64,000 bases of DNA from Megaleporinus macrocephalus (Eukaryota; Chordata; Actinopteri; Characiformes; Anostomidae). Shown here in pieces: positions 40,495-53,100 of this stretch. The DNA lies in contig CM038719.1 of the NCBI GenBank assembly GCA_021613375.1, positions 36,131,747 to 36,195,746 on the forward strand, read 5' to 3'. Every line of letters begins with the position of its first letter. Position 1 is the stretch's first letter. The notes below the pieces were generated by a model that saw only the letters and a list, made by a program, of their open reading frames with translations, had not been told where the DNA came from and did not search any database. A program made the position numbers and the translations under genes.

Positions 40495-40660
40495 CAGGGG
40501 ACGCTAATTCCAATTCAGGTCCAGCACACCTTGCTGTGATGTTTAGATACTCATACAGGCGTTCATTACCTGGTTTAGCTGTGTTAGATTAGGTTTAAAG
40601 ATAAACTCTGCAGGTTGGTAGATCCCCAGGACCAAGATTTAGCACCTCTGGGTTACATCA
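40495..40660. repeat. Interspersed repeat remnant
   Basis: The stretch CCAATTCAGGTCCAGCACACC ... ATCCCCAGGACCAAGATTTA resembles a widespread fish non-autonomous repeat whose ends carry the phrases 'tccagcacacct' and 'ccaggacca'. Assignment is from memory only. Confidence 0.45.
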
Positions 40661-41227
40661 ACTTGAAATAGGCTCCTGTGAGATGCCGTAAATATAGCTA
40701 CATGTAAACTATTAACCTATTAGCTAATTAGCCACATAAAACTGAGAAAGCGTCAGCTAGTTAACTCACAACAACTATCCAGCGTAGCTAATTAAAAAAA
40801 TTAAAAAGGTTGATGGTAAACTGCTAAAACAGCCACACAATCTTTTTAAAAGCTTAATCATGAAAAAAGAAAATTCTGTGACTGGCCTTTACTGGCTGTG
40901 TAGTAAACTCGAGTTTCAGCAGTGTACTCAGGCAGATAATGGCGCCAAATGTTGTATTTGGAAATCAGAGTTTCTACTAGTTTACTGTAGTCACCTGATT
41001 TACTAGCCAAGGTTAGTGCTAATTCCCCTTAGTACAAGTAGACACTTTGTTCCTTTAATAATTAATCTACAATTGTAATAACAATTAAATATTGTATTAT
41101 CATATTCATAATAATTTCATTATATCTATTATAATTATACAATCTTATCGACATATTGTTCAATATTTTAGGATTTTGTTTCTTCTCAATTTTGCATTAC
41201 ATTTTATGCAAAATAATCGAGACACAA

Positions 41228-42283
41228 TTAATTAACTCTGTCTTGATGTTTATTGATGTCTCTCAAACAGGCCACATTAATTCTGAATTCTTGAGTCTTC
41301 TGCCATTCTGAGCTCTCAGATCTTCTCCATGTTTGATTCACTCCTATAACTGTCTTCACCCCCTTGGCCTTCTTCTCTTCGGCCTTCTTAAAATTTCTGC
41401 GCTGTTCGGCCTCCTGCTTTTGGAGCTTCTTCAGTACGTTTTTCTCGTACTTGGTCATTCCAATCTTGGGGTGGTACTGAAACACCTCATCCTCCATCAG
41501 ATTGTCTAACAAGCTGAGCTCTGATAGGATGGAGTCTTTCTCTTCTGTCAGTCTCTCCAGGTTCTCCATCGCTTCACTCAGAGCTCCACTTGAGTGTGCG
41601 CCTGCGTTCGGGTCCATCAGACTCTTCAACTTGATAAACGCCCTTCGCTCTCTGCGCGCACCTTCCTCGCCCTCCGGATCAGGTTGAGCATGTGATCTTT
41701 TTCAGTTCCCAACCTCATCTCACGCTGTTCTAGCTCACAATCTTTCATGGAGAGCTGAACTGTGAGACCCAGCTTGACCTTCTGAACGAGATCGAAGCTG
41801 CTCCAGAGGACCTCATCATTGATGAGATCCTCATCATCTTTCGCCCATTCTTTCTCCAGCACATTTATGGCCTGTCCAGTCTCTTTAACTATGCTACGCT
41901 TTGTCACGTGTCTATTTCTCCTATCAACGTCTGCAAGCACGCGTTCTTTTATCTTGAGTTCTTTCTCCTTCTCCAGATCTTCCAACACGTTCTTTCTGGC
42001 CTGTTCTAATTCACTATGCTGCTTTTCCATTGCCTGAGTCAGTTTTTCAATTTGTGACTGCAGGCGCACCTCTTCAGTCATCCACCGGACTCTTTCTGCC
42101 GTCTGAGCTCTTTCCATCCGGCCAACCTGGTTCTCCATCAGCTGCATCAGGTGTTCTCCGAGGTTGTCCATCTTCTCCTGAGCTCTAGTCAGGGCGGTCT
42201 GGACTTTAGCATTATTGCTAAGACCTGCATTGTTGTTAATGAGATCTATAGCATTTGCTAGACTTCCTTTAAATTCTCTTTTT
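41228..42283 (-). pseudogene. Coiled-coil gene, copy 3, broken
   Basis: Clearly the same gene as at 36.2 and 49.6 kb, but the start codon is lost (TTGAAAAAGAG where the others have the ATG GAA AGA GAG type start). A frameshift near 41630-41640 separates the N-terminal frame (41626-42171) from the C-terminal one (41228-41629). The Lys/Glu repeat tail is shortened and replaced by an unrelated end (KAKGVKTVIGV...). The doubled CRE/CCAAT promoter is absent upstream. AATAAA persists at 41249-41254. More diverged than the two intact copies are from each other, so it is the oldest copy. Confidence 0.88.
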
Positions 42284-42289
42284 CAACTA

Positions 42290-45090
42290 AACTCGCAGTA
42301 ATATCAGCACTTAAGTGAGCAGAGCATGTTGTAGGGTTTGTTTATGATGTTTCCCTCTGAGAGCTAAGCATTGCTCCACTGCTAATCGAGTGGGCGCAGC
42401 CAGTTCACCCACACAATTTGTAAAGGGTTTAGACAATTTCATCATTCGTGTCTAGAATCTGGGTTGCCAGATTGGTTTCTGTCCAGTCATTTATCAAAGT
42501 TTTGACTGACATGTTTTACCTTCTTCTGTTGAGAGGAGATCGCTGCCCTGTTCACAGTTATACTGACTGTACGCAGCTCTGCTATTGCTGGAAATGGCAA
42601 TGACGTGTGATCTGTTCAGCAGAGCCTATAAAGATAAACAAGGTTTAAAATGTTACACTTGCAGTATTGTTGTTATTAATTTGCTCATCTGACTGCGTAA
42701 GATCATCAGTCTCGTCAGGCACTCTGAAAACACTTGTAGAGATTGTTTAAACTCCTAGTTGTAAGTAACAGAGAATATATTAGACTCTTGTTACAACTCT
42801 TATAATGTAATTGCTTTGCGGAAAGTATTTGTAGTTTATGATATGGATTCTAAAAGCTGTTCATAAAATTCTTTTGGTTTTCCATATGCATGATATATAA
42901 ATTTTAATCGACAACGACATCTAGCATCCTCTCAGTACCTGCCAGCTAGCTTTGAAAGTAAAAACAGCAGCAGAGAGTGTGGGCGGGTAGAATGGGATAT
43001 GTTGTGTGGGTAGGAGGGGGCGGAGTGTATTGGTGGGATTGGGATGGTGCATTTAGGATAATTGATGGAAATAACTAAAGATTCTGTGTATTTATCCTAC
43101 TGCTGTTTATATGTTCTTTCTTGTTTTTACAATAAACAGAATATTAAAAAAAGACTCACACTGTCACACTGAAGTGGCAGAAATCAGATATTTTTTATCT
43201 TAATGTGATGTAGACCTGCAACTCTAATGCTCAGAATTTGTGTTTTTCCTAAATTTCTTATATGGAGATTATCTGAGCTCTGTATGTGTGGTTGAACACC
43301 TGTTTGCTAGTTTTTAAAAACTTCCTGTACAGTTAAATGATTGACATGTAAACACAATTATAACGTCTGTAAAAGTTATTATTGTTTATAAATACGCTGC
43401 CTGATGTCTGATACATTGTTTATGATCGTTTTGTCTAAATTTATTTGTGTAATGTAGCTGAATGTTCCCACAGTGTGCTCTTTAGGAGCACAATCAGGAG
43501 GTATGTCATTTTTTTCTCGCTCCCTTTCCCCATGTAGCCCCTCTTGTTTTTCCCTGTCTTTCTGTCCAGTCTCCCCTCCCACCTCTTCCCCCTTACCTTG
43601 TATTTGTTTGTACGGACAGGTTAATGGCATATTGAAATTTCTCCACTGTGGGACTAATAAAGGATCTTATCTTATCTAGAATAGCTGAATGTACTCATTA
43701 GAAAGGCTGTCTGGATACTTTTGGACAGATAGCGTCTGTTTCAAGGCAGTTATAAAGAGATAGAGGAGAATTAATAGCTGGATGTTTTTCAGAAATGACC
43801 TACAATGTGCATCGACTTGATTTTAATTTTATGCTATTTCTGATTTCAGATCTTGTGAATCCTGTCATTTACTCCATGTGTATCTTGTTCTATCACTTCA
43901 CTGCTGCCTCAGAGTTTTCACTTATAGATGTATTATGGGTGATTTTGCATAATCTTTGGTTTTCACTTGGTACTTTATGATTATGGACGCTGATATAGAT
44001 ACACTGTCACTGCACATGAGTATAATTACTTCTGACTGCTGTTGAGTTTTTGGATTAATTTGTAAATGATTCCTGCATTTTATAGTGTGTGTAAATGTCA
44101 TGATGAATGGACTAAAAGAAATGACCCGATTTTGCTTAGAAAAACATCTGGTTCCATTGAAAAGTAAAGTATGTAAAAGTTGATCATTGTGGTGATATGA
44201 GTTTTTTTCTGACAGCATGTTATGCATGTTAATAATTCTATATTTGTATAATAGAAGCTTCAGTTTCCAAACATTTACATATCGTTTATATAAAGCACGC
44301 CCTAAAACATTCAGGGCTGTACTAGTAGGCGGAGTAATAATATAATATATAATAATATAATAATATATATTCTATAATATATAATATATATATAATAATA
44401 TATTGTAATCATATAATCCCCCTACTGACCAAACTGTATAGTGTTACTATCAGGACAACCAGAAAGGAGAAAATGTATTTAATTCTATATGTATAAGATG
44501 CTTCTGCACTAGCTGTGTATTGTATTGTTATTTTGTGGGCAGAGTTAGTAGTTTAAATCTAAACACTACAGTGTAATAAGTCTTTAAATGGAACATGGAG
44601 TAGCTGCAGTGTTTGGTTGTACAAATGTAAAGTATTATTTCACAGACTATTAGTATTAATATTGATTCTTTTTGTGCTCTTATTATTATGTTATGATTGT
44701 ATTGATAGTGGTAATTTAATCACTTCTACCAGACGTGAGCTTTATCACAGTAATTTGCCAAAGATGAAACTAATGATTAACAAAACTATTGTATGAATTT
44801 GTGTGCACTCACTTTATAATTAGATTAGACTGAACACAGTTTTGATGAATAAGGGTCAGCGTGTTGAGTCAGTCCTGAACACAGCCAGCTTATGTAGTGT
44901 TTATGTCTGTGTACAGAAAAAGCTATAGGTCTAAAACTGTTGATCAGTAAGCTGCTAGTTAGTCTGTAGATTAATTAAATGAAAAGGTATCCAGTATTAG
45001 CAGGACAGTAGACTCTATTTTAATCTACACTGTGAGATCTAAATGAAAATCTCTGGAGGTTTAAAACACTAGCAAACTGAAAAGCAGCTG
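42290..45090. other. Gene-free stretch right of the broken copy
   Basis: No gene. Fragments match the flanks of the intact copies: TCAGTACCTG at about 42.93 kb, the ACTGAAGTGGCA stretch at about 43.17 kb, and TCTGGATACTTTTGGACAG at about 43.71 kb. A retroposon tail lies at about 43.44-43.68 kb and an AT-rich low-complexity block at 44335-44405. Confidence 0.6.
43440..43680 (+). repeat. LINE-like retroposon 3' tail
   Basis: Ends in TTTCTCCACTGTGGGACTAA then TAAAGGATCTTATCTTATCT, the kind of 3' end found on fish L2-like LINEs and their SINEs. A pyrimidine-rich block precedes it. No reverse transcriptase is left. Confidence 0.6.
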
Positions 45091-45092
45091 CA

Positions 45093-45131
45093 GGTTTTTG
45101 TACAGTGTTTCCACAAATACTCATCACTGTG
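45093..45131 (-). other. V17 recombination signal
   Basis: Consensus heptamer (45125-45131), 23-bp spacer, consensus nonamer (45093-45101). Confidence 0.95.
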
Positions 45132-45568
45132 TTTGTTTGGCACAGTAATACACAGCTGAGTCCTCTACTGTCACTCCAGACAGTTTCAGATACACCATGC
45201 TGTTGGAATTGTCTCTAGTGATTTCTATTCTTCCTTGTAAAGACTTTGCGTAGTCATTGCCATTTCCAGCAGGGTGAACACGTCCCATCCACTCCAGCGG
45301 TTTTCCAGCCTGTTGTCTGATCCAGTGCATGCTGCAACAACCAAAGCTGAATCCAGATCCTCTACAGGAGAGGCTCAGAGTTTCTCCAGGTTTTAGCTGA
45401 ACTGCAGTTTGTAATGATTCCATACTTTGACATTTCACACCTGCTGAACCAAGTAAATATTAATTATAAATGATGTATTAATGCTGTTACACAGAGAAAC
45501 AGTGTATCAATCAGGAACTCACTGCTGAAGGTGAGCAGTATCAGTAATAAGGAGAGCGTGTTCTTCAT
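45132..45568 (-). CDS. IGHV segment V17, Cys-Cys CDR1, intact
   Basis: Leader exon 45523-45568; V exon 45132-45440. [11 protein letters not shown]1 FSFGCCSMH with two extra cysteines, [17 protein letters not shown]2 RVHPAGNGNDYAKSLQGR, NSMVYLKLSG, VYYCAKQ. No stops. It stands alone, 12.5 kb from the nearest V, and heads copy 2 of the segmental duplication; its upstream flank equals that of V16 but the V exon and 3' flank differ, so exchange occurred within the gene. Probably the most 5' V in the cluster. Octamer 45646-45653. Confidence 0.92.
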
Positions 45569-45645
45569 GGTGAGTGTTGATGAGACTCTACTGCTCCACT
45601 CAGCTCAGCAGCACATAAGTACTGGATGGAGACACAACACACTGG

Positions 45646-45653
45646 ATTTGCAT
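45646..45653 (-). promoter_or_regulatory. IGHV octamer promoter of V17
   Basis: ATGCAAAT on the minus strand, 77 bp upstream of the V17 start codon. Confidence 0.8.
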
Positions 45654-45654
45654 C

Positions 45655-47236
45655 ATGATGTCATGGATGGAAGTGAAATGTCAGTCATGATGGTGTCACC
45701 TCATGGAGGGTCACTACAACATCTGAAGGCAAAACTACTGAGAAACACTGAATTCCAGCATTAGCTGACAAAACATAGAAGACACAGAAGAAACATAGAA
45801 GAGTTTGTTGGATGGTCAGTTCTGGATCACACCAGCTCATTCCAGAGTTACTGGCTGGAGCTCCATCACTCCAGAGAACACAGTTAATATATAGTGCTGA
45901 AGGGTTTAATACACTTCTAGTCCACGCTTGGCACTGGGCATCTGCTGTAGAGCGTCCTATTATATTATTGGTCAGTGCTGTTCTAAAGAGACTGTTTAAG
46001 TAGTGAATGTGTACTTAAACACCTGTTCACCAGTTTTTATAAACGTCTTGCAGAATTTAATGGTAAGTTATTCCGAGTGGTTTGGTGTAAAATGCTCTGT
46101 TCTGCAGAAACAAAGTCAGAATGATTCACAGTGGTGTCGATAGTAGCCAGACGTCTGAAGAGTTTAATGTCTATAAAAGCCCTGTTATTACATGAAATAG
46201 TCAGAAATCCCCTGCCTGTTGCCTAAAATATGCAGACACGTACATGCAGCCAAAATAGACCCCAAATAAAATGAACATATAAAACATAACATATACAATC
46301 TCAGAAGAGTTGTGTAGGTTCATTGGTGGTTTTAATAGTAAATAAAATAGGTATATTCATGCTGTAGACATATTGCTCCCTGGTTCCAATCAATGTCACT
46401 GTAAAGAAATCTAAATCTCCACAGTTACCATTTCCCATCAAACCACTCTGATGATCTTCTTTATATCTCAGTCACTGAATTGTACAAAATTGTGTAAAGA
46501 TCCTGAGTTCACTGATTAGAAAGGTGGTCTGGATACTTTTGGACAGATTGTGAATTTTGTCTGTAAGCAGACATAAGAGAATATAACACTAGATAATTTT
46601 TTCACAAAATATTTCAATGAATTAGTTTTTTCTCTGTTTTAGTGTTGTGCTGTTAAATCTTACAGGTTTCTCTGTGTTTATCTTGTTCTATCACTCCACT
46701 GCTGCCTCTGTTCTTATTAAAATGGTGTTATTTGTGTCTCTTGTTCACAGTTTGTCTCTATGTGTGAAAGTTCTGGTTTGTCTCGTTGTTTAGGGGATTG
46801 TCTGTAGTGTGTCTGATAATGTTCTGGGACTGTGGACGATTTGTGTAGCTCACATATGCACTCCATGTGTTGTACTCTTGCGCCCCCTGCTGTTTTTCTT
46901 ACTCTGCTCGGTCTTAAAACTGTTCACTTAACTCCACTTAACCACACTTTGACAGAGTGAGCTGTGTGAAGGTCAGTAGAAACCAGTTTCCTCTAAAGTG
47001 AAGAACATCATGTCAACAGCACCACTAGCAGAAATCATGTTTCAGTAAGAATTCAGCTCTTACTAGTACAGACTCACAGCTTTACCAGTTTATTTTAAAG
47101 GGAACTCTGAGTGTTCAGACCTGTAGACCCCCATATGCTGTATGTGTCCAATACCATTCAGATACACTGTATAAACGAGACCAGAGCACATTAAAAAGAG
47201 ATCATTTGTGATCATTTTTGTTGTTGCATCCTGTGG
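45655..47236. other. Gene-free stretch, segmental duplication copy 2
   Basis: I see no gene; nearly identical to 32.66-34.25 kb. Confidence 0.6.
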
Positions 47237-47339
<103 letters not shown>

Positions 47340-47389
47340 TGGATTATTAAAATGAATTATTAAATTCGGACAGATAATAATAAATATGG

Positions 47390-48247
47390 TACGGGAACCT
47401 GAGAACCTTTTTCTGAGAACCTTTTCAACTAACCTGAGAACTTCTTCAACTAACCTGAGAACTTCTTCAACTAGTCTGAGAATCTCTTCAGCAAACCTGA
47501 GAACTTCTCCAACAAATCTAAGAAGCTCTTTAACTAACCTGAGAACCTTTACAACTAACCTAAAACTTTTACAACTTATGTGAGACTCTCTTCAACTAAC
47601 CTAAAACCCTTACACCTTACCTGAGAACCTCTTCAACTAACCTGAAAACCTCTACAACTTACCTGGAAACCTCTTCAACTAACCTGAGAACCTCTACAAC
47701 TTACCTGGAAACCTCTTCAACTAACCTGAGAACCTCTCCAACAAATCTGAGAACCTCTTCAACTAGCCTGATAACCTCTACAACTTACCTAAGAACCTAT
47801 TTAACTAGCCTGATAGCCTCTACAACTTGCCGAAGAACCTATTCAACTAACCTGAGAACCGGTTCAACTGAACTGAGAACCTCTTCAACTAACCAGAGAA
47901 CCTCTTCAACTAATCTGAGAACCTCTTAAACTTACCTGAAAACCTCTTCAACTAACCTGAGAACCTCTACAACTAACCTGAGAACCTCTACAACTAACCT
48001 AAGATCCTCTTTAACTAACCTGAGAACCTCTACAACTAACCTGAGAACCTCTACAACTAACCTAAGATCCTCTTTAACTAACCTGAGAACCTCTTTAACT
48101 AACCTGAGAACCTCTACAACTAACCTGAGATCCTCTTTAACTAACCTGAGAACCTCTTCAACTAACCTGAGAACCTCTACAACTAACCTGAGAACCTTTA
48201 CAAATAACCTAAGATCCTCTTCAACTAATCTGAGAACCTATTCAACT
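47390..48247. repeat. 21-bp minisatellite, copy 2
   Basis: Same array as 34370-35125 but about 100 bp longer. The extra units lie in the right half, around AACCTAAGATCCTCTTTAACT variants. Confidence 0.95.
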
Positions 48248-48609
48248 GGTTGGTCTGCTGTTCCTGAATCTGGTGAGGTTTGATTTTAAGTTTGGGTGAT
48301 CAGTCACTGTGTCTCAACATCTGGTTCACATCCTGCTCACTGCACTGTAAACATCTGTTAAACTCCTGAAGCTTCTGCTTCCTCTGCAGCTGCTTTCAGA
48401 ACTGCTTTTAAGGTGGCTCCAAGGTGGAACGGTGTGTGTGTATATATTAAAGTGTTAAAGTAACTTCTGATTACTTTATTTATCAAATAGTTGTATTAAT
48501 TAAATAGTTAATTATTATAATATTAAATTACACATTAAAGACATTAGAATAATGATTTCTAAAATATATTAACAGTGTATGTATGTAAGAAATTAGCAAA
48601 ATTAACAAG

Positions 48610-49256
48610 TCAAGTGGAATTTATTGTCATTTTAATCATCTACACACTAAACAGTACAACAACCCTGCGTTCCTACAGGACCGTACGGTGCACACAAGCA
48701 ACAAAACACAGAACAGTGCAAACAGTACAACAACACAACAGTACAACAACACAACAGTACAACAACACAACAATACAACAATACACCAGTAAAACAACAC
48801 AACTGTACACCACAACAATATAACAATAAAAAAATACAACAGTACACCAACACAACAGTGCTACAATACAACAATTCACCAGTAAAACAATACAACAGTA
48901 CACCACAACAATATAACAATAAAACAATACAACAGTACACCAACACAACAGTGCTACAGCACAACAATACACCAGTAAAACAATACAACAGTACACCACA
49001 ACAATATAACAATAAAACAATACAACAGTACACCAACACAACAGTGCTACAGCACAACACAAAAATATAACAATAAAACAATACAACAGTGCAACAACAC
49101 AATAATACACAAATACAACAGTACACCAGTAAAACAATAAAACAATACACCAGTACAACAATACAACAACATAATAGTACAACAATACACCAGTACAACA
49201 ATACAACAACATAATAGTACAACAATACAACAGTGCAATAATACAACAGTACAACA
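48610..49256. repeat. Retroposon-like start plus CAA-rich tract, copy 2
   Basis: Same as 35485-35875 but about 250 bp longer through an internal duplication of the ACACCAACACAACAGTGCTA segment (near 48847, 48939 and 49032). Confidence 0.85.
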
Positions 49257-49529
49257 TATTGTATATTTTATAGAAACATTGTATAAAATGTGTATCAGTA
49301 TTATTGTACAGTATTGATTATTAATTGAATTATCATTTTATTATTTATCTGTGATAAACATTTATAAATATTCATAACATTTATCATATTCTAATATAAT
49401 ATTCATCTTATTATTATTACTATTATTGCTGTTATTATTAATAACACATTTGATATTTTAAAAGATTTAATATTTTAAAATATTTTAGATAAAATAATCA
49501 AGACACAGTAAATGGATTCTTTGTGGATG

Positions 49530-49535
49530 TTTATT
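49530..49535 (-). terminator. Polyadenylation signal of coiled-coil gene copy 2
   Basis: AATAAA on the minus strand about 85 bp past the stop codon. Confidence 0.75.
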
Positions 49536-49616
49536 GATTTTTCTAAAACAGGCCTTAGATTCTGAGCTCTCGAGTCTTCTGACCTGGAGCTCTGAATTCT
49601 TCTTGCAGACTTTCCT

Positions 49617-50744
49617 TTAACACAGACACAGACATCTCCTCCAGAAGGTCCTACATGTCCTTTCACCTTCCATGGCCGACTTCTCCTCCTTGGCCTTCCT
49701 TTTTTCGGCCTTCTTCTCCTCCCTCACCTTCTTTTCTTCGGCCTTCCTCTCCTCCTTGGCCTTCCTTTTTTCGGCCTTCCTCTCCTCCTTGGCCTTCCTT
49801 TTTTCGGCCTTCCTCTCCTCCTTGACCTTCTTCTCTTCGGCCTTCTTAAATTTTCTGCGCTGTTCGGCCTCCTGCTTTTGGAGCTTCTTCAGTACTTTTT
49901 TCTCGTACTTGGTCATTCCAATCTTGGGGTGGTACTGAAACACCTGATCCTCCATCACAGCGGCTAGCACGCTGAGCTCTGACAGGATGGAGTCCTTCTC
50001 TATCATCAGCCTCTCCAGGTTCTCCATCGCTTCACTCAGAGCTCCACTTGAGTGCGCGCCAGCGTTCGGGTCCATCAGGCTGTTTAACCTGTCGAACTCC
50101 TGTTCGCTCTCCGCGCGCACCTGCCTCGCCCTCCGGATCAGGTTGACCATGTGATCTTTTTCAGTTCCCAACCTCATCTCACGCTGCTCCAGCTCACAGT
50201 CTTTAATGAAGAGCTGAACTGTGAGACCCTGTTTGACCTTCCGAACGAGATCAAAGCTGCTCCAGAGGACCTCGATATTGATGAGATCCTCATCATCTTT
50301 CGCCCATTCTTTTTCCAGCGCATTTATGGCCTGTCCAGTCTCTTTAAGTACCCTACGCTTTGTCACGTGTCTATTTCTCCTATCAACGTCTGCAAGCTTG
50401 CGTTCCTTTATCTTTAGTTCTTTCTCCTTCTCCAGATCTTCCAACGCGTTCTTTCTGGCCTGTTCTAATTCACTATGCTGGTTTTCCAGCGCCTGAGTCA
50501 GTTTTTCAATTTTTGACTGCAAGCGCACCTCTTCAGCCATCCATCGCACTCTTTCTACTGTCTGAGCTCTTTCCAACGGGCCAACCTGGTTCTCCATCAC
50601 CTCCATCAGGTGTTCTCCCAGGTTGTCCATCTTCTCCTGAGCTCTAGTCAGCGCTGCCTGGACTTTAGCATTATTGCTAAGGTCTACATTGTTGTTAATT
50701 AGACCTATAGCATTTGCTAGACATTCTTTAAATTCTCTTTCCAT
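49617..50744 (-). CDS. Unrecognised coiled-coil protein, copy 2 (375 aa)
   Basis: Intact 375-codon paralogue of the gene at 36246-37307. The first 300 or so residues are nearly identical, including MEREFKECL, the WAKDDEDLI/LWSSFDLV centre and FQYHPKIGMTKYEK. The difference is in the Lys/Glu/Arg tail, which has two more 11-residue repeats (22 residues, 66 bp), then the same end CRTFWRRCLCLC. Promoter and polyadenylation signal are conserved. The maintained frame in both copies, including length change only in whole repeats, suggests selection for a protein. Function unknown. Confidence 0.78.
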   Translation of the reverse strand: MEREFKECLANAIGLINNNVDLSNNAKVQAALTRAQEKMDNLGEHLMEVMENQVGPLERAQTVERVRWMAEEVRLQSKIEKLTQALENQHSELEQARKNALEDLEKEKELKIKERKLADVDRRNRHVTKRRVLKETGQAINALEKEWAKDDEDLINIEVLWSSFDLVRKVKQGLTVQLFIKDCELEQREMRLGTEKDHMVNLIRRARQVRAESEQEFDRLNSLMDPNAGAHSSGALSEAMENLERLMIEKDSILSELSVLAAVMEDQVFQYHPKIGMTKYEKKVLKKLQKQEAEQRRKFKKAEEKKVKEERKAEKRKAKEERKAEKRKAKEERKAEEKKVREEKKAEKRKAKEEKSAMEGERTCRTFWRRCLCLC

Positions 50745-50849
50745 CGTTCCTTTTAGAAACTAAACTCGCTCTGATATCAGCACTTAAGCTCCGAACACGC
50801 GGCCGTTCGCTACGCTGCTGAGAGCGAAATGGTGAACAGAGTGTGTTGC

Positions 50850-51030
50850 GAGGTATATTTATAAACTTTCTTCCCGTGACGTCACGGCTGCTGCTGCTGC
50901 TGCTAACCAATCATAAAAGAGAGCTGAGCGTGGCCCCGCCTCCGCCGTTGAGTCTATTTATAAACATTCTACTAGACGTCACAATGCGGCTGCCGCCCAA
51001 TCATAAAAGAGATCGTGGCCACGCCTCTGC
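50850..51030 (-). promoter_or_regulatory. Doubled promoter of coiled-coil gene copy 2
   Basis: Same two modules as in copy 1: TTTATAAA (about 50858), TGACGTCA (50877-50884), CCAAT (50907-50911), GC box (about 50932-50942); then TTTATAAA (about 50957), GACGTC (50975-50980), CCAAT (50997-51001), GC-rich box (about 51014-51025). All elements are kept. Confidence 0.8.
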
Positions 51031-51059
51031 TGCTGGCTGAGTGGGCGTGGCCAATTCAG

Positions 51060-53100
51060 ACAGAAACTTCGAGAAGGTTCTAAACTTGACCGCGATGAAT
51101 TTATTGTACGACCGATAGCGTCATCTAGCGTTCACTTCAGTACCTGTTTGATAACATGTCTGAAGGACAAATAGCCGCAATTAATGTACCTATGTTGACC
51201 TATTGTATTACTTTTTATTGTAATTAAAACAAGTGTACACAGTATGTGTACTTTTTGTACAGGTTTTTCTGCATTTCGCCCGGTTTTTTAACTCTTTCGG
51301 CTGGATTCTGTACATGAAATCTGGCAACCCTGTTTGGAACCGAAGCTGCAGCAAGACGTTGGGTTAGACAAACACAATACAGAGAACTCAGAGCTAAACA
51401 TAAACTAGAGGTCTTATTAATTGTTTTAAATACAGTGAAAGGCCGTCAGAAACTCCGACAGTATCCGTAAAATGGTCGATAATTTGACTTATAAACGGGA
51501 TATTCGGTGAGTTGAATCGTGTTTTTAGCACCATGGCTAATTAGCAGTACAGCCAGACTATGTTCTCTTAAGAAACGTTTAAAAAGTTACTAATATAATT
51601 AAAAAAAATAATAATTTAAGACTATATAATAAAACGAGAGTTGAGGTAGATTTTAATTTGTTCTTAAACTGAGATGTAATGAGAAAGTTTTTGAGTTTAA
51701 AGAGAGATGACAGATTATGTATGTTTATTTTACTTTAAACGCAGGACTCACATTGCCAGGCTGAAGTGGCACAAATCAGATTTTTTTTAATACTTTCGGT
51801 TCCGTAGATTAGATTAAGGTCCACACCCACCTAAAATGTTATTTAGTCATGAATTTATTTGTGCGTTCAGTTTATATATTGGAGTTTCTTCTCTCAGGTT
51901 GCTAGCCAATCATATTAGGCCTCACTGTTTGTAAGCCAATCATATTAGACTTTGCAAGTTTTAATCCAATCATATCAGACCTGGGGGAGGGTCTTTAGTG
52001 GAAGTAAATGAATAGAAATAATCTCACTGACAGCTCTTCATCTTCTGTGTTTTCATGTTTCTGTTTAGTGTTTGGAAGCAGTAACATCAGCACTGTTTAC
52101 AGTAAGGATGGGGAGTCTGGCATCATTTAAGATGGAACGAGATAATTAGAACAGAAAGTGGACTTAAACCTTGTAATAAATAAAAAAAATATATATATAC
52201 AAAATAAAATGTTTGATTGCTTTCACATTTTAAACTTTTATGACCCCATGGTGCCACAGTTAATATTAATTTACATTTATATAATTGTAATATGTTTAAG
52301 GTATAAGGTGTTCGCATATGTTATTGTAACATTTATGCAAACAAAAAGTACTGCAAGCTTATTTGTGGTTTACAGAGCGTTCACACGTGGTGACACTCTG
52401 TTATGCCTATGAAGAGACTGCAAGTGGGTGGGACAACATGGCCCTGCAAGCTCCAGGGACTCTGCTCGGACTCTGGGCAGACGTTGGGACAGCAGCTATG
52501 CAGGGTGGTAAATCTCCCAGGCCAGGACTGAGCACCCCTGTGTTACATCAACTTGAAACACAGTACAGAGTGTTGAATTCATTAAAACATTGTGAGACCA
52601 CCGAGCCAACTGTATTTTTAAGGTTGTCTAAAACATAGCAAGTTGGATTATTTTTTACAGGGACAGAGATGCAGTCTCACTTCCTGCTGTAAAACACAAA
52701 AACAGGCGTAACTAAAAATGCACCCCCTGTGGACTAAACCAAACAAATATTGCTGAATGAAAAAATAAAAATTAAACACATTATAATGTTACTAATGCAA
52801 GTTTAGGGGTTAAAATTTCAGCCAAACACTTTCCAATAGAAGGCACCCTACAAATGATTATTTATATATTTAGCTCACTGCTATCTAAATGCATGGAGTT
52901 TAAATAAGCAATATTTGTTGTACAATATTTTTTTCTACAGAACCACACTTTGAATTCATTCAGTTTGAAAGGATCCATATATATGTATATATTAATTTCG
53001 GATGTATCTGTATAACTGTATGTTATATATACTATACTGTATAATATAATAATAACTATACTATATATAAATAGTACTGCTGCTGCTTTTTATTGCATAT
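51060..53100. other. Gene-free stretch right of coiled-coil copy 2
   Basis: No supported gene. Matches 37.62-40.1 kb with deletions. The remainder, 52.6-53.1 kb, is AT-rich with nothing recognisable. Confidence 0.55.

Larger units (their letters stand above)
32445..40650. repeat. Segmental duplication, copy 1 (pairs with 45.44-52.6 kb)
   Basis: From the V leader intron rightwards, order and sequence match 45441 onward: V promoter flank, a roughly 1.5 kb unique-looking stretch, (CT)n(GATA)n, 21-bp minisatellite, CAA-rich tract, coiled-coil gene with doubled promoter, then flank with growing indels to about 40.6 kb. The offset is 12996 bp at the left and about 13.4 kb near the gene. Differences are scattered substitutions and repeat-length changes. 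Confidence 0.85.
37620..41225. other. Gene-free stretch right of coiled-coil copy 1
   Basis: No supported gene. It contains an exon-like block at 39115-39171, an 82-bp perfect-type palindrome at 39709-39790, a stretch shared with 52.37-52.55 kb, and an interspersed repeat at about 40.50-40.66 kb. Confidence 0.55.

Noticed and set aside
47386..47583. Plus-strand frame of NLRTSST repeats
   Set aside because: Reading of the 21-bp minisatellite; the period divisible by three keeps it open. It is interrupted in the sister array.
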